A DNA stretch of 64,000 nt from Leucosporidium creatinivorum (lineage: Eukaryota > Basidiomycota > Microbotryomycetes > Leucosporidiales > Leucosporidiaceae), in the NCBI GenBank assembly GCA_001600635.1, contig BCKL01000004.1, positions 954,904 through 1,018,903 of the forward strand. The letters are read 5' to 3'. The notes beneath the pieces are model-generated. The model was not told where the DNA came from, did no database searches, and saw only the letters and a program-made list of their open reading frames with translations. Position numbers and translations under genes: made by a program. This document shows positions 31,901 through 43,922 of this stretch, piece by piece (the first letter of the stretch is position 1; each line of letters opens with the position of its first letter).

Positions 31901-33238
31901 TCTTGTCGGCGAGCTCAGTTCCCTTGTAGGTGGCAACGACGGTGTACTTCTTCTCCTTCTTGGCCTTGACGGGGTCCTTGTACAGGGCGGTGAGGAGCTT
32001 GTCGCAGAGGATGAACTTGCGGTCGCGCTCGGTGTCGTGAATCTGAACGTAGGTGAGCTCGGGGTGAACGCAGAGGGCGAGATTGGAGGGGAGAGTCCAG
32101 GGAGTAGTAGTCCAGGCGAGGAAGGCGACGGAGGGGTCCTCGACGAGCTTGAAGGCGACGGTGACTGCGAAGAAGGGGGAGAGGGTCAGCCGAGCTTTCT
32201 TGAGGAGGCGAGGGGCCCAGGAGCTCTCGAGCGTACCAGCAGGGTCCTGAACGTCCTTGTAAGCCTGTCCAGCCTCGAAGTTGGAGAGGGGAGTGGTGCA
32301 GCCGGTGGTGTAAGGCATGACCTTGAGTCCACGGTAGACGAGGTCCTTCTTCCACAGCTGTCCAAAGACCCACCAGACCGACTCCATGAAAGGAGTGTTG
32401 AGGGTCTTGTAGTCGTTGTCGAAGTCGATCCACCTTCCCAGGCGCTCGACGGTTCGGCGCCATTCCGACGAGTACCTCATCACGATGGCGCGGCACTCGG
32501 CGTTGTACTTGTCGATGCCCATGGCCATGACGTCGGCCTTGGAGGTGATTCCGAGCTTCTTGTCAATCTCGTGCTCAACGGGGAGGCCGTGGGTATCCCA
32601 ACCGAAGCGGCGCTCGACGTAGAAGCCGTTCGAGTGAGCGAAGCGGGTGACAATGTCCTGTAGGATCAGCAAGTCAGCTCGGTTCTTGGTGCAGCATAGT
32701 CGAGACAGAAGTGAGCCGCGAGAGGTGCTTCCTAGCACCTCCCATCGCCCTCCAGCCGAGCCAAACGAGGGGCGAGCAGCTGGCTACGCTCCTCCTGCTC
32801 TGCCCTGCTGTCCTCCTACAAACTCGACATCACTGAAGCTGTAGCCTACCTTGACGGTCCCCATGAGGATGTGACCATGATGCGGAAGTCTGTAATGCGG
32901 TAGAGCCAGTCAGTAAAGAGCTGGTAGGAGTGGCCGCTGCTTTCCTGCTCCTCGCGGTTCTCAAGGGATGGGAATGAGCTGGAGAGGTAGACTCACCCAG
33001 TGGCGAAAGGAGGTCCATCGTAGAACGAGTACTGCGGCTTGCCTACAGACTGGCGAACCGACTCTTGGAAAGCATCAATCTCCTTCCAGAATCCGAGCAC
33101 CTGGCGAGTCAAAAAGCGCGTTAGCAGGCTGTAGGGAGGTAGGCAGAGCACAGAGCGTACCTTCTCTTCTTCCTTGGGGAAGCTAAAGTTGCTCGAGGGG
33201 TTGTGCTCGGGGAACACGGCATTCGGATTCGTCGCCAT
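28957..33238 (-). CDS. ILS1: Isoleucyl-tRNA synthetase, cytosolic
   Basis: Charges tRNA-Ile with isoleucine; class I synthetase with an editing domain. The first exon 33238-33161 codes for [12 protein letters not shown]...KEEEK, then [10 protein letters not shown] joins [13 protein letters not shown]. The class I HIGH motif is thus HHGH, where most relatives have [25 protein letters not shown], the CP1 editing segment ([34 protein letters not shown]) and [12 protein letters not shown] follow in order. The adenylate-binding loop is [11 protein letters not shown] (KMSKS, about 30580). The anticodon-binding region and C-terminal extension run to 28957. The order and size match eukaryotic cytosolic IleRS. 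No mitochondrial presequence is evident. Confidence 0.96.
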
Positions 33239-33518
33239 GTTGAGCGGGAGAGGGAAAGAGGGAGAGACGCGAAATGAGCTGGCTGTAGGGCGATCAGGAA
33301 GCTGACTCGAGAGTCCGGGTGGCGCTCCGTCGGCTGCTGGGGCGATTCCTTAGCACAAGATCTGGTCTGATAACAGTCAAACAGAGCGCCGCGCGGTCGG
33401 CTGCTTCGGCGGAGGGGAGGCTCTCAGCTCCGCAAGCGTGGGGGGGCTATAATCGCAGTTCTGCCCCACTTGGCTCTCTCTCCCTCCTACTCTTCGCTCA
33501 CATCGTCTCAATCACATC
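33239..33518. promoter_or_regulatory. Divergent promoter region between ILS1 and the O-methyltransferase gene
   Basis: A 280-bp spacer between two start codons read outward. No specific site was identified. Confidence 0.4.
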
Positions 33519-34740
33519 ATGGGAGCTGCACCTACTCCCCACAGCCGAGTCGTCTCGCTCCTCGCTCAGGCGCTCCCTCTCGTCTCGAAAGACCACCCCG
33601 CCTTCGCTGCTCTCGAGGAGGCTCATCGTGTTGCAGCAGGACTGGATCAATATCTTGATGAGCACTCGTCACCGTTGATCGTTCCTTCGAAACATGCTGT
33701 ACCAGAGAAGGAGGTTCGCCAGGTGTGGTCGGACTTGCTGTCGGCAACCGACGCCGAAGATTGGGCGAAGCGCCATGAAGAGGGAACGACGACCTACGCT
33801 TTGAACTCGGGCATGGTGAGCTGGCATTTTGCTACTCACCCCGACGTCGCCTCATCACTCTTTGCCGCCCACAGTGCAGCGGCAACTACGAAGCCTCGGT
33901 CATCCAACAGATCGCTCTGGCGGCCAAGTCGACTCGTGTGCTCGAGATTGGACTCTTCACCGGCACTACCACTTTAGCTCTCGGTCTACTCCCCGGCATC
34001 AAGGAGGTCGTGGCTCTTGACATCGAGCCCTACCTTGAGAAGTTCGACCGGCCGTACGTCTATCTTTCTCTCCTCCTCACCCCACTCTGCTTTCCAGACT
34101 AGGTCACTCACCCTCAATCCTTTCAATAGATACTGGAAGCGCGCCGGCGTCTCGGACAAGATCCAAACCCTCATCGCACCCGCCTCCGACTCGCTTCGCC
34201 AGCTCAAGTCCGAGGGCCACCCGGCTTTCGACCTCGTCTTCATCGACGCCGACAAGCCTTCGTACAAGGACTACGTCTCGCTTTTGCTAGAGCTGGACCT
34301 GCTCGCGCCCGATGGCATCATCCTTGCTGTGAGTTTATCGAAGCTTGAGACCGGCGCCGAGCTGAATCGCCGAGCTTCTTCGCTGACCTTGGTACTGCTT
34401 CGCTCGCAGGATAACACGCTGTACAAGGTGAGTAGTGTGGAGCCTTCACCTTTCTTGAGCTTCTGCCAACCAGTGTTACTCTTCTGTAGGCGCTACCGTG
34501 GGCCGATTGGAGTCGCCCCGACGAGGATGCTCGCAATGCCGGTTCGAACAACAAAAGCGTGGCAGAGGCGACTCAGGGAATCATCAAGTAAGCTGTATTG
34601 TTTATCCTCTTCCTATTCGCCGCTTGCTGACCGTCTTGCCGTGTCTCAGCTTCAACAAGTTCGTTCGCGACGATGAGCGGCTCTCGACGGTAGTGCTCCC
34701 CGTCAGGGATGGCGTCACGGTCATCAGGAGGAAGATTTAA
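33519..34740 (+). CDS. Class I SAM-dependent O-methyltransferase (family 3, catechol/caffeoyl-CoA type)
   Basis: Exons 33519-33815, 33875-34053, 34130-34328, 34410-34427, 34490-34587 and 34650-34740 give 293 aa. The core reads VLEIGLFTGTTTLALG (SAM-binding glycine loop), VVALDIEP (acidic residue for the ribose), FDLVFIDADKPSYKDYV and LLAPDGIILADNTLY. The IDADK and DN pairs are the divalent metal and catalytic residues of this family. These enzymes methylate catechol-like hydroxyls; which compound is used here is unknown. There is no signal peptide, so it is likely cytosolic. One exon is only 18 nt (34410-34427) and carries the DN metal motif. Confidence 0.9.
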
Positions 34741-35130
34741 GGGAGTTGAGTAGACATGTAAGAACCCGAGCCCGATAAGGTGTGCCGAAGGATGGATGCG
34801 CGGTCGAGCTGCGAAGCAAGCGCCGAGCGCGAGCGCCGAGACGGGCGTCGAAAGCGCCGTGTAGGCTCAGCAAGGGCATCTCAGTCTGCTCAGACAGTTA
34901 AATATCTACTAGACACCGACCAGCTCTCATCTAGCTCGGGCCGAGCTGATTCGCTGATCCTAAACTGCATTCTCACCCGCTTCGCTCTAGCTCGGGCCGA
35001 GCTGATTCGCTGATCCTAAACTGCATTCTCACCCGCTTCGCTCACTCGAACGGCGCAAGTTCGCGGAGCCGCTCTCCCGACTCGAGATTCCCGACAAGCA
35101 CAGCGACTATGTTACAGCTTCAACAGACCC
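34741..35130. other. Intergenic region between convergent genes, with tandem repeat
   Basis: A 390-bp 3'-to-3' spacer between the methyltransferase gene and SNU23. It contains the 56-bp tandem repeat listed separately and no supported gene. Confidence 0.5.
34930..35041. repeat. Two-copy 56-bp direct tandem repeat
   Basis: The unit beginning TCTAGCTCGGGCCGAGCTGA occurs at 34930 and again at 34986 with no difference seen. Each unit contains the near-palindrome AGCTCGGGCCGAGCT. It sits in a 3'-to-3' spacer. Confidence 0.93.
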
Positions 35131-36103
35131 CTATGCCTTCACTCCTCCTGGACCAAAGCTGCCAAAGCCCATCATCTTCATCATCTCCTCATCCGCTGCA
35201 CCTCCCATCTCGGCCTGCTTGGCCTTTGCTTCGTCCTCCTTCTTCCGTCTCTTTGCCTCCTTGGCCTCCTCCTTGCCCTTCAGCTCGGCTTCCTTGATCT
35301 CCTTAATCCGTGCAGCGAAGTCGTACTGCTTCGACTCGGTCGTAGCGGCCGTCTTGGCTCGAAGGTCGGCGATCTTGAGGCGGACGTCGTTGAGGGTCGA
35401 CTTGACGACCTTGGTGGTTTGACCGAGTCGGCGCAGATCTGTGGTGTTGTGAGATCAGCTATGAGTTCACTCGTCAGCTGTAGCACGTCAACTTACGGCT
35501 CCTTCCGTTGATGTGGTCGAGGTAGCCCGTCGAGTCCTTGTACGTCCTCTTGCAGACGTCGCAGAAGAAGCCAGGCTGTCCTGCACCATTTCCAGCAGCC
35601 GCATTGATGATGATGGTCTTGTTGAGGTTCTTGTCGAGCTCCAGCGGCGCATCACGAGCCTTCATCAGCTCGGTAGGCTTGGGCAGGTCGTCCTTCTTTC
35701 TTGGTGGCTTCTTGCCTGTTGTTGCGTCGAGAGGGTCAGCTAAGGATGACACAGCATACAAGAACTCGAACGCACCCTTCTTGGCGTACTCCTCTGCCTC
35801 TACTGCTCGCTCATGCTGCTCGCGATCCTGTCAACAAGAGCGAGTCAGCTGTAGTCCCTGGAAACAAGGCGATGCGCTAGGACACACCTTCTCCTTTGCT
35901 CGTTCCGTGTACTCGTCCTGGTTCCATTCTTTCTGCGGGCGGCGGGAGAAGTCAGCGTCGACGAGCTTGACGACCACAGATGGAGCGTACTCGGAAGGAA
36001 GTGTCGGACTGTAGGCGAGCAAGGGGTCAGCTGTGCTTCTAGCCTGATCTGTTCAGCTACTCACACTCGACTTGGCGCCGTAAGCTCCCTCCTTCTTCGA
36101 CAT
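35131..36103 (-). CDS. SNU23: SNU23/ZMAT2-like tri-snRNP zinc-finger protein
   Basis: Component of the U4/U6.U5 tri-snRNP in splicing. The first exon 36103-36065 codes for MSKKEGAYGAKSS. Later exons give TSFR, then KEWNQDEYTERAKEK (the conserved W-x-x-[DE]-E-Y block), PPRKKDDLPKPTELMKARD and LDKNLNKTIIINAAAG. The U1-type C2H2 finger reads FFCDVCKRTYKDSTGYLDHINGRS-H, with the last His completed across an intron. Then come LGQTTKVVKSTLNDVRLKI, a Lys/Glu-rich helix, and MMKMMGFGSFG near the C-terminus, the family's usual ending. Length and order match human ZMAT2. A second tri-snRNP gene (PRP3) lies 13 kb away, which may be chance. Confidence 0.92.
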
Positions 36104-36780
36104 AGCGATGCGAGTGCGTGCGCTCTCGACTGCTGATGAGGTGCAGGAAGAGGGTAGGTACTGTCTTGCAGTACACTAGACTCGTCTGGTGTGCTTTGTG
36201 TGCTTCGAACAGGCGGTGGCGAGCGACGAGATGAGACGAGCGATTCGGGAGGAGCCAGAGCCTGCGAGCGGCGTGGCGAGGGTCAACTTGCTCAGCTGGA
36301 GACTGCAAAGGTGCCGAGAGGGTCCAGGGAAGCAGAGATTCGTGGCTAGCACGATCACATCCGACGAAAGCCGCTGTAGACCAAGAGCTCCCTGCTAAAG
36401 GGCTTGCTCCGAGTCGAGAGACGCCCGGCGCCGAAGTCAGGCCTTCGCTGGGGGCTGCTCTACTCGACAGCCAAGCGGCATAGGCGGACATCTACAGATG
36501 CTCACACCAATGCTCGCTGTAGCCCACTCACCGCAAGGTTTGGAAGGTAGAGCTCAACTCATGAGCTTCGCCGAAACGACTATCGCCGAGCCCGATCTAA
36601 AACGCAGAGAAATCGAAAGCTGACAGAGCTGGCTGTTGAGCAGCAGCTGATGTGAAGCAGGGTAAGCTTCTCTTGCTCTCGTTATCTAGATAACTCTCGA
36701 GCGGCGAGCGGCAGATGGTAGGCGAACGACGTCAATTGCGCCGACGCCGGGCACGGCTCCGAGCGTCCAAAGCGACACGC
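36104..36780. other. Intergenic region between SNU23 5' end and RPS2 3' end
   Basis: About 680 bp, expected to include the SNU23 promoter. The only short feature noted is the palindrome TTATCTAGATAA near 36685. No gene is supported. Confidence 0.4.
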
Positions 36781-37533
36781 TTAGTACTGCTTTTTCTGCG
36801 AGAGCTGGAGGTGGCTGTGAATGGGAGAAGAGGGAGGGAGAACGTGGTCAGCGATGCTCGGCGAAGTCGCGAACGCTTCCAAGTGGCTTGAAACGATGCG
36901 ACGGTGCAGGGATTCTTTATCTCACCTCGAGAACTCGTCGAAAGGAGCGGCGGAAGGCTCGATCTTGGTCCAGAGGTCGGGAGTAAGGAAGCCGTAGGTC
37001 TGGGAGAGGTCGAACGGGGTCAGCGAGCAGTTCGACGGCGACAAGATGCGGGAGTGACATACCTGGGTGATGGCAGCGTAGGTGGCCTTGATGAAGTTAC
37101 CTGTAGTGTAGTAAAGGATCAGGGTCAGCGATCAGAACGGGACGAGGCTACAGGCTACTCGGCGAAGGCAGACTCACCCATGGTGGAGGTGTTTCCACGG
37201 GAGCAGGTGTAGCAGTCCTCAACACCGGCAAGCTGGAGCATGCGCTTGGAGGCGGGGGCGGCGACGATACCGGTTCCACGGGGAGCGGGGATGAGTCCGA
37301 CGAAGACGGATCCGACCTTGCCGTTGACCTTGCAGGGAACGGTGTGGGGCTCTCCGAGCTTGTTTCCCCAGTACCCACGACGAACGGGGATGACCGAGAG
37401 CTTGGCGAGGATGATGGCACCGCGGATGGCGGTAGCGACCTCCTTGGCGCACTTGACACCGAGTCCAACGTGTCCGTTGAAGTCTCCGATGGCAACGAAG
37501 GCCTTGAAGCGGGTGCGCTGTCCGGCACGGGTC

Positions 37534-37565
<32 letters not shown>

Positions 37566-37992
37566 ATCTGTTGGTGTGGGAAGCGAGCAAGGTCAGCTCG
37601 GCGCTCGAAGCTTGCTCGGCGACGAGGGATTCGGGAGCTTCTGCTCAAGCAGCAGCTCCGCCGAAGAGACGTTGACGTACCCTTAAGGGCGGGGAGGAGG
37701 ATGTCGATGATCTGGTACTCCTTGACGGGGAGGGAGAAGAGGTAGATCTCCTCGATCGACTTGATCTTGCCGTCCTTTACGAGACGTCCAAGCTTGGTGA
37801 CGGGGACCCTGCAGCGTACATGGACGTGAGCTCTCCTACTCTATGCTACATCGCAACAGCAGCTCGGACGCACCACTCCTTCTCCTCGTCCTTGCGGGCA
37901 CCGCGACGGGCACCGCGGCGAGGGCCACGGCGGTCTCCACGTCCACGTCCAAAGCCACCTCGGGATTCTCCAGCGGGTGCGGGTGCGGACAT
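36781..37992 (-). CDS. RPS2: 40S ribosomal protein uS5 (S2)
   Basis: Structural protein of the small ribosomal subunit that contributes to decoding accuracy. The start at 37992 gives [23 protein letters not shown], the Arg/Gly-rich N-terminus typical of eukaryotic S2. [20 protein letters not shown] and [39 protein letters not shown] follow. The S5 double-stranded-RNA-binding fold and C-terminal domain continue with [17 protein letters not shown] and [38 protein letters not shown]. The last short exon ends [11 protein letters not shown] before the stop at 36783-36781. At least six exons are present. Codons are strongly biased to C-ending forms, as expected for high expression. Confidence 0.96.
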
Positions 37993-38742
37993 CTGTAGTA
38001 GGAGAGCCGAGGTTAGCTCCCAGCTCCCGGCGTGTCGCGTACGTTGTGTTTCCCGCCGTTCCGCCAGCCGCTCAGCATCCCGTGCTGCACCCTAGCAGAA
38101 TTTGGCCAGCAGTTCCCCCTCTCATACACCTTCTGCACCTTTTCACAGTGCGCCCCTGCCTTCTTGCGTGCTGCTTTCCCCTCCCACAGCGCTCCTTCAT
38201 TTTTTCCCCTTCCTTCGACCTCCAGCGGCTCAGCCCTTCGAGCAAGCGGTGCGGCGAGTAGGCGGGAGGGTGCTGGGTGTTCCGTGAAACCATCGTACGC
38301 TGGTAGTGGTGAAATGAGACTAACTTTGAGAGATGGGACGAACAAAGAGCTTGAATCGCGGCCAAGTCCAAAGCCAGGCGATTTCCCTAGTCGAACTTTT
38401 TGTTCGTGGTGAGGGGCAATCACTCGCTGTAGTTCCCTGCGGTCGACTCTTCGGATCTGCATCCGAACTGGGAGTGATACTCGCGTCGAGAATCGCTGCA
38501 CCTCACTAGCAGCCAAATCCCGCTCGACTCGAAGTTCTTCAGCTTTCGTTCTCGCCGAAGCTGGTCTCTCGGCTCTCGCAGCTCAAGAACGATGATTGCG
38601 AGACTGGGCTGTATTACTGCACGAAGAGGGAGCAAAAGGGGCAGACACGACCACGGCGACGGGGTACGAGCGAATAGGAGAAAGAGGAGAAGGGAGGAGA
38701 GCGAACGAAAGCTACAGGGTAACGACGACGATGGGGAACGAT
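37993..38742. other. Intergenic region between RPS2 5' end and calcineurin A 3' end
   Basis: About 750 bp, expected to contain the RPS2 promoter. Pyrimidine-rich tracts at 38090-38230 may belong to the RPS2 leader. No gene is supported. Confidence 0.4.
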
Positions 38743-41666
<2,924 letters not shown>

Positions 41667-42059
41667 GGCTGTAAGGGAGCAGGCGGTAGACGAGGTTGAA
41701 ATTTGTACGAGAGTCGAAACTTGGGCTAGCTAGACGAGCCGAGCTGGAACCGAGTGAAGAGTCGAGGGGAGGAAAGTGGCGGAGTGAGAGAGTCGTCTCG
41801 CAGAGCGGGGGAAGCGACAAGGGGCGAGGCCTAATTCGCAGAGTGAATCGGCTGCAGCTCTTGGCGTTGTAGTAAAGTAGCTTATATTCTGTAGCTTCTC
41901 CTGGTTCGTCGAGCTGCACCCCACGACACGACACCGCCGGCGAAGGGGCCCAAGCGCCGTGGTATCTCGCCGAGAACCGAGCTGCTCCCGTTCACTTCGC
42001 TTTCCGTATCCTCTGCAGTCGAACTATCGCACTGTAGTATGCAGCGCAACACGACAAAG
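41667..42059. other. Intergenic region upstream of calcineurin A
   Basis: A 393-bp spacer holding the CNA1 promoter and the 3' flank of the F-box-like gene. No site was identified. Confidence 0.4.
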
Positions 42060-43232
42060 CTATGACCTATGGGAACTCCCCCTTCGGTCCCTTCCCACCG
42101 CCATTGCCGCCGAGCTCCGAGTCGCCTCCCACCGCTCGTCCATCAGCTCTTTCCATTCCCTTCTCTCCCTCGCGCTCCACCACTCATCGCCGACCCGAAT
42201 GGTACAGTTTGGCGCCCAACCGTTCTTGACCGCAGCGACACAGTCTGAGTGTAGGAGCGCTTCACGCCCCGGCGCAATGAGGTCGAGGATGCGAAGGGAG
42301 GTGGGGAGACGAGCGAGGAAGAAGCCGTGGTCGTCCGTCTGGATGGAGCAATGGGCAAATGAGCCCTCCCATGTTATGGAGAGGTGTTGGACTTGGGTGC
42401 AGCCCTCGAGTATCGGCAAGAGGCGAAGGAGGTCGAGGGGATCATGTGAGAGGACGACGAGTTCGAGCCGAGCGAGGTTGAGGAAGGTGGAGAATCGAGG
42501 ATGTGGGAGCTCCCAGAAGCCAGCGTCTAAGTCGATGTAGACGTGCTGCAAGCTGGGCGATCCGGGCTCGGCCCACTCAGAGAAGGACGAGTAGGCTGCC
42601 GCGCTGAGCGAGAGGTAGTTGAGATCCCAGGGTACGGGCCCCGCAACCGTATAGTCGAGAGCATCGTGGTAGATGAGGATGCTTTTGAGTGCTACGAGAG
42701 AGCGCAGCGCGACGACTATGTCGGCTGATGGCGGAGAATCGTAGGCGCCCCACAGCTCGACTCGGCGGAGGTTGGGCTTGCTGCCTGCCGCGAACTTGAT
42801 GAGCCTGTAGGTGTCGTCGTTATTGGAATTGTCGAGATGCAGAAAGTCCAATTGACTGCAGCAGGCGAAGAACACGCCTACCAGTCGACTGAGCTGGCTC
42901 CACTCGAGCGGCGGCGCCGAAAAAGGGTTCGGCCAGTCCTCCTCCACGAACTCGATGGAGAGACAGCGAACCGAGTCCCGAGCATGCTTGTTGGAAAGCA
43001 AAGTCTCCTCCAATATGCGTCGCTTCCTCTTGAGCTCCCTCCACGGGTCCTGGGCGATCTGAAGGCAGACGGTCCTGTAGAGCTCCTCCGTGGCGAGCAC
43101 GCGGAGTGCTTTGCACACGAGCGTACAACGCGCCAGCATGTCCTCCGGTTGTATCGCGTAGGTGAGCAGCTCCGGTTCGTTGACAGCGCGGAGGATCTGA
43201 GCGAAGACTTCGGGAGGGAAGGAAGTGGGCAT
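42060..43232 (-). CDS. Intronless F-box-like protein
   Basis: A single open frame of 390 aa, unusual beside its intron-rich neighbours. The N-terminus MPTSFPPEVFAQILRAV...MLARCTLVCKALRVLATEELYRTV matches the F-box pattern (LPxEVxxxIL...L..C.LVC+.....), which binds Skp1. The remainder has irregular leucine-rich segments (LRRVELWGAYD, LQHVYIDLDAGF, LARLELVVLSHDP, VQHLSITWEG). A substrate adaptor of an SCF ubiquitin ligase is the likely role; the target is unknown. It shows no close similarity to the F-box gene at 12049-13610. The final ~20 residues are basic and Ser-rich. Confidence 0.72.
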   Translation of the reverse strand: MPTSFPPEVFAQILRAVNEPELLTYAIQPEDMLARCTLVCKALRVLATEELYRTVCLQIAQDPWRELKRKRRILEETLLSNKHARDSVRCLSIEFVEEDWPNPFSAPPLEWSQLSRLVGVFFACCSQLDFLHLDNSNNDDTYRLIKFAAGSKPNLRRVELWGAYDSPPSADIVVALRSLVALKSILIYHDALDYTVAGPVPWDLNYLSLSAAAYSSFSEWAEPGSPSLQHVYIDLDAGFWELPHPRFSTFLNLARLELVVLSHDPLDLLRLLPILEGCTQVQHLSITWEGSFAHCSIQTDDHGFFLARLPTSLRILDLIAPGREALLHSDCVAAVKNGWAPNCTIRVGDEWWSARERREWKELMDERWEATRSSAAMAVGRDRRGSSHRS

Positions 43233-43922
43233 CGCCGAAAGGCTGAGCGGGAGGGTGGGCCGGTCGAGGGGGAAGGGAGGAAGGCGGAAGGTCGAGTGGG
43301 TAGGCTTGTAGCTGGTGGCGACTCGGAAATTGTGTTCTGCTAGGCAACAGAAGGTCAGCGCTCCGCCCCAGCTTCGAAGGCAACTGAAGGCAATCTTGAG
43401 AAACGGCTGAGAGCCAACGAAGAGCAGTGTAGCGAGTCGAAACGTACAGTGATGAGTCTTGACTGCTTGGACTGTAGCTGAGCGAGTTGACGCTGCTGCA
43501 GAAGCGCGAGATCCCGGCGCAGGCTGCTAGAGACGAGCTGAGGCGCTTCCGAGACTGAGGGCGACGATGGAGACGAGCTGCGATCCTGTAGCAGCTGTAC
43601 GAAGCTGTAGCACGGTCAACGACGAGTCGAGCCGAAGACGAACGATGGGCGGAGCCAAGGAGCGCTCGCATGACGGGCGAGCAGGTCTCCCTCCTTCAAT
43701 TCACCTCGTCTGCATCTCTCGCTCGTTTCGGACTGCTACAGAAAGACTACAGCTTTCAACTACCCCCTCAAACGCTAGGCCAACCCATACCAGCGTACAG
43801 CTTCACCGGCAAAGCGCGCGCGCCTCCTCTGAGCTCGTGCGCGTCCTTAAGGTGAGTTCGTACGCTCGTACAGAGGCAGGACCAGAGCTGACATAGTTAC
43901 AACACTACAGGACAGCTCCAAG
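43233..43922. promoter_or_regulatory. Divergent region with a 5'-leader intron of the LRR gene
   Basis: 690 bp between two divergent genes. At 43852-43910 there is a GTGAGT...CTGACATAG...CTACAG unit that ends 12 bp before the ATG at 43923. This is best read as an intron in the 5' untranslated leader of the LRR gene. Confidence 0.5.
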
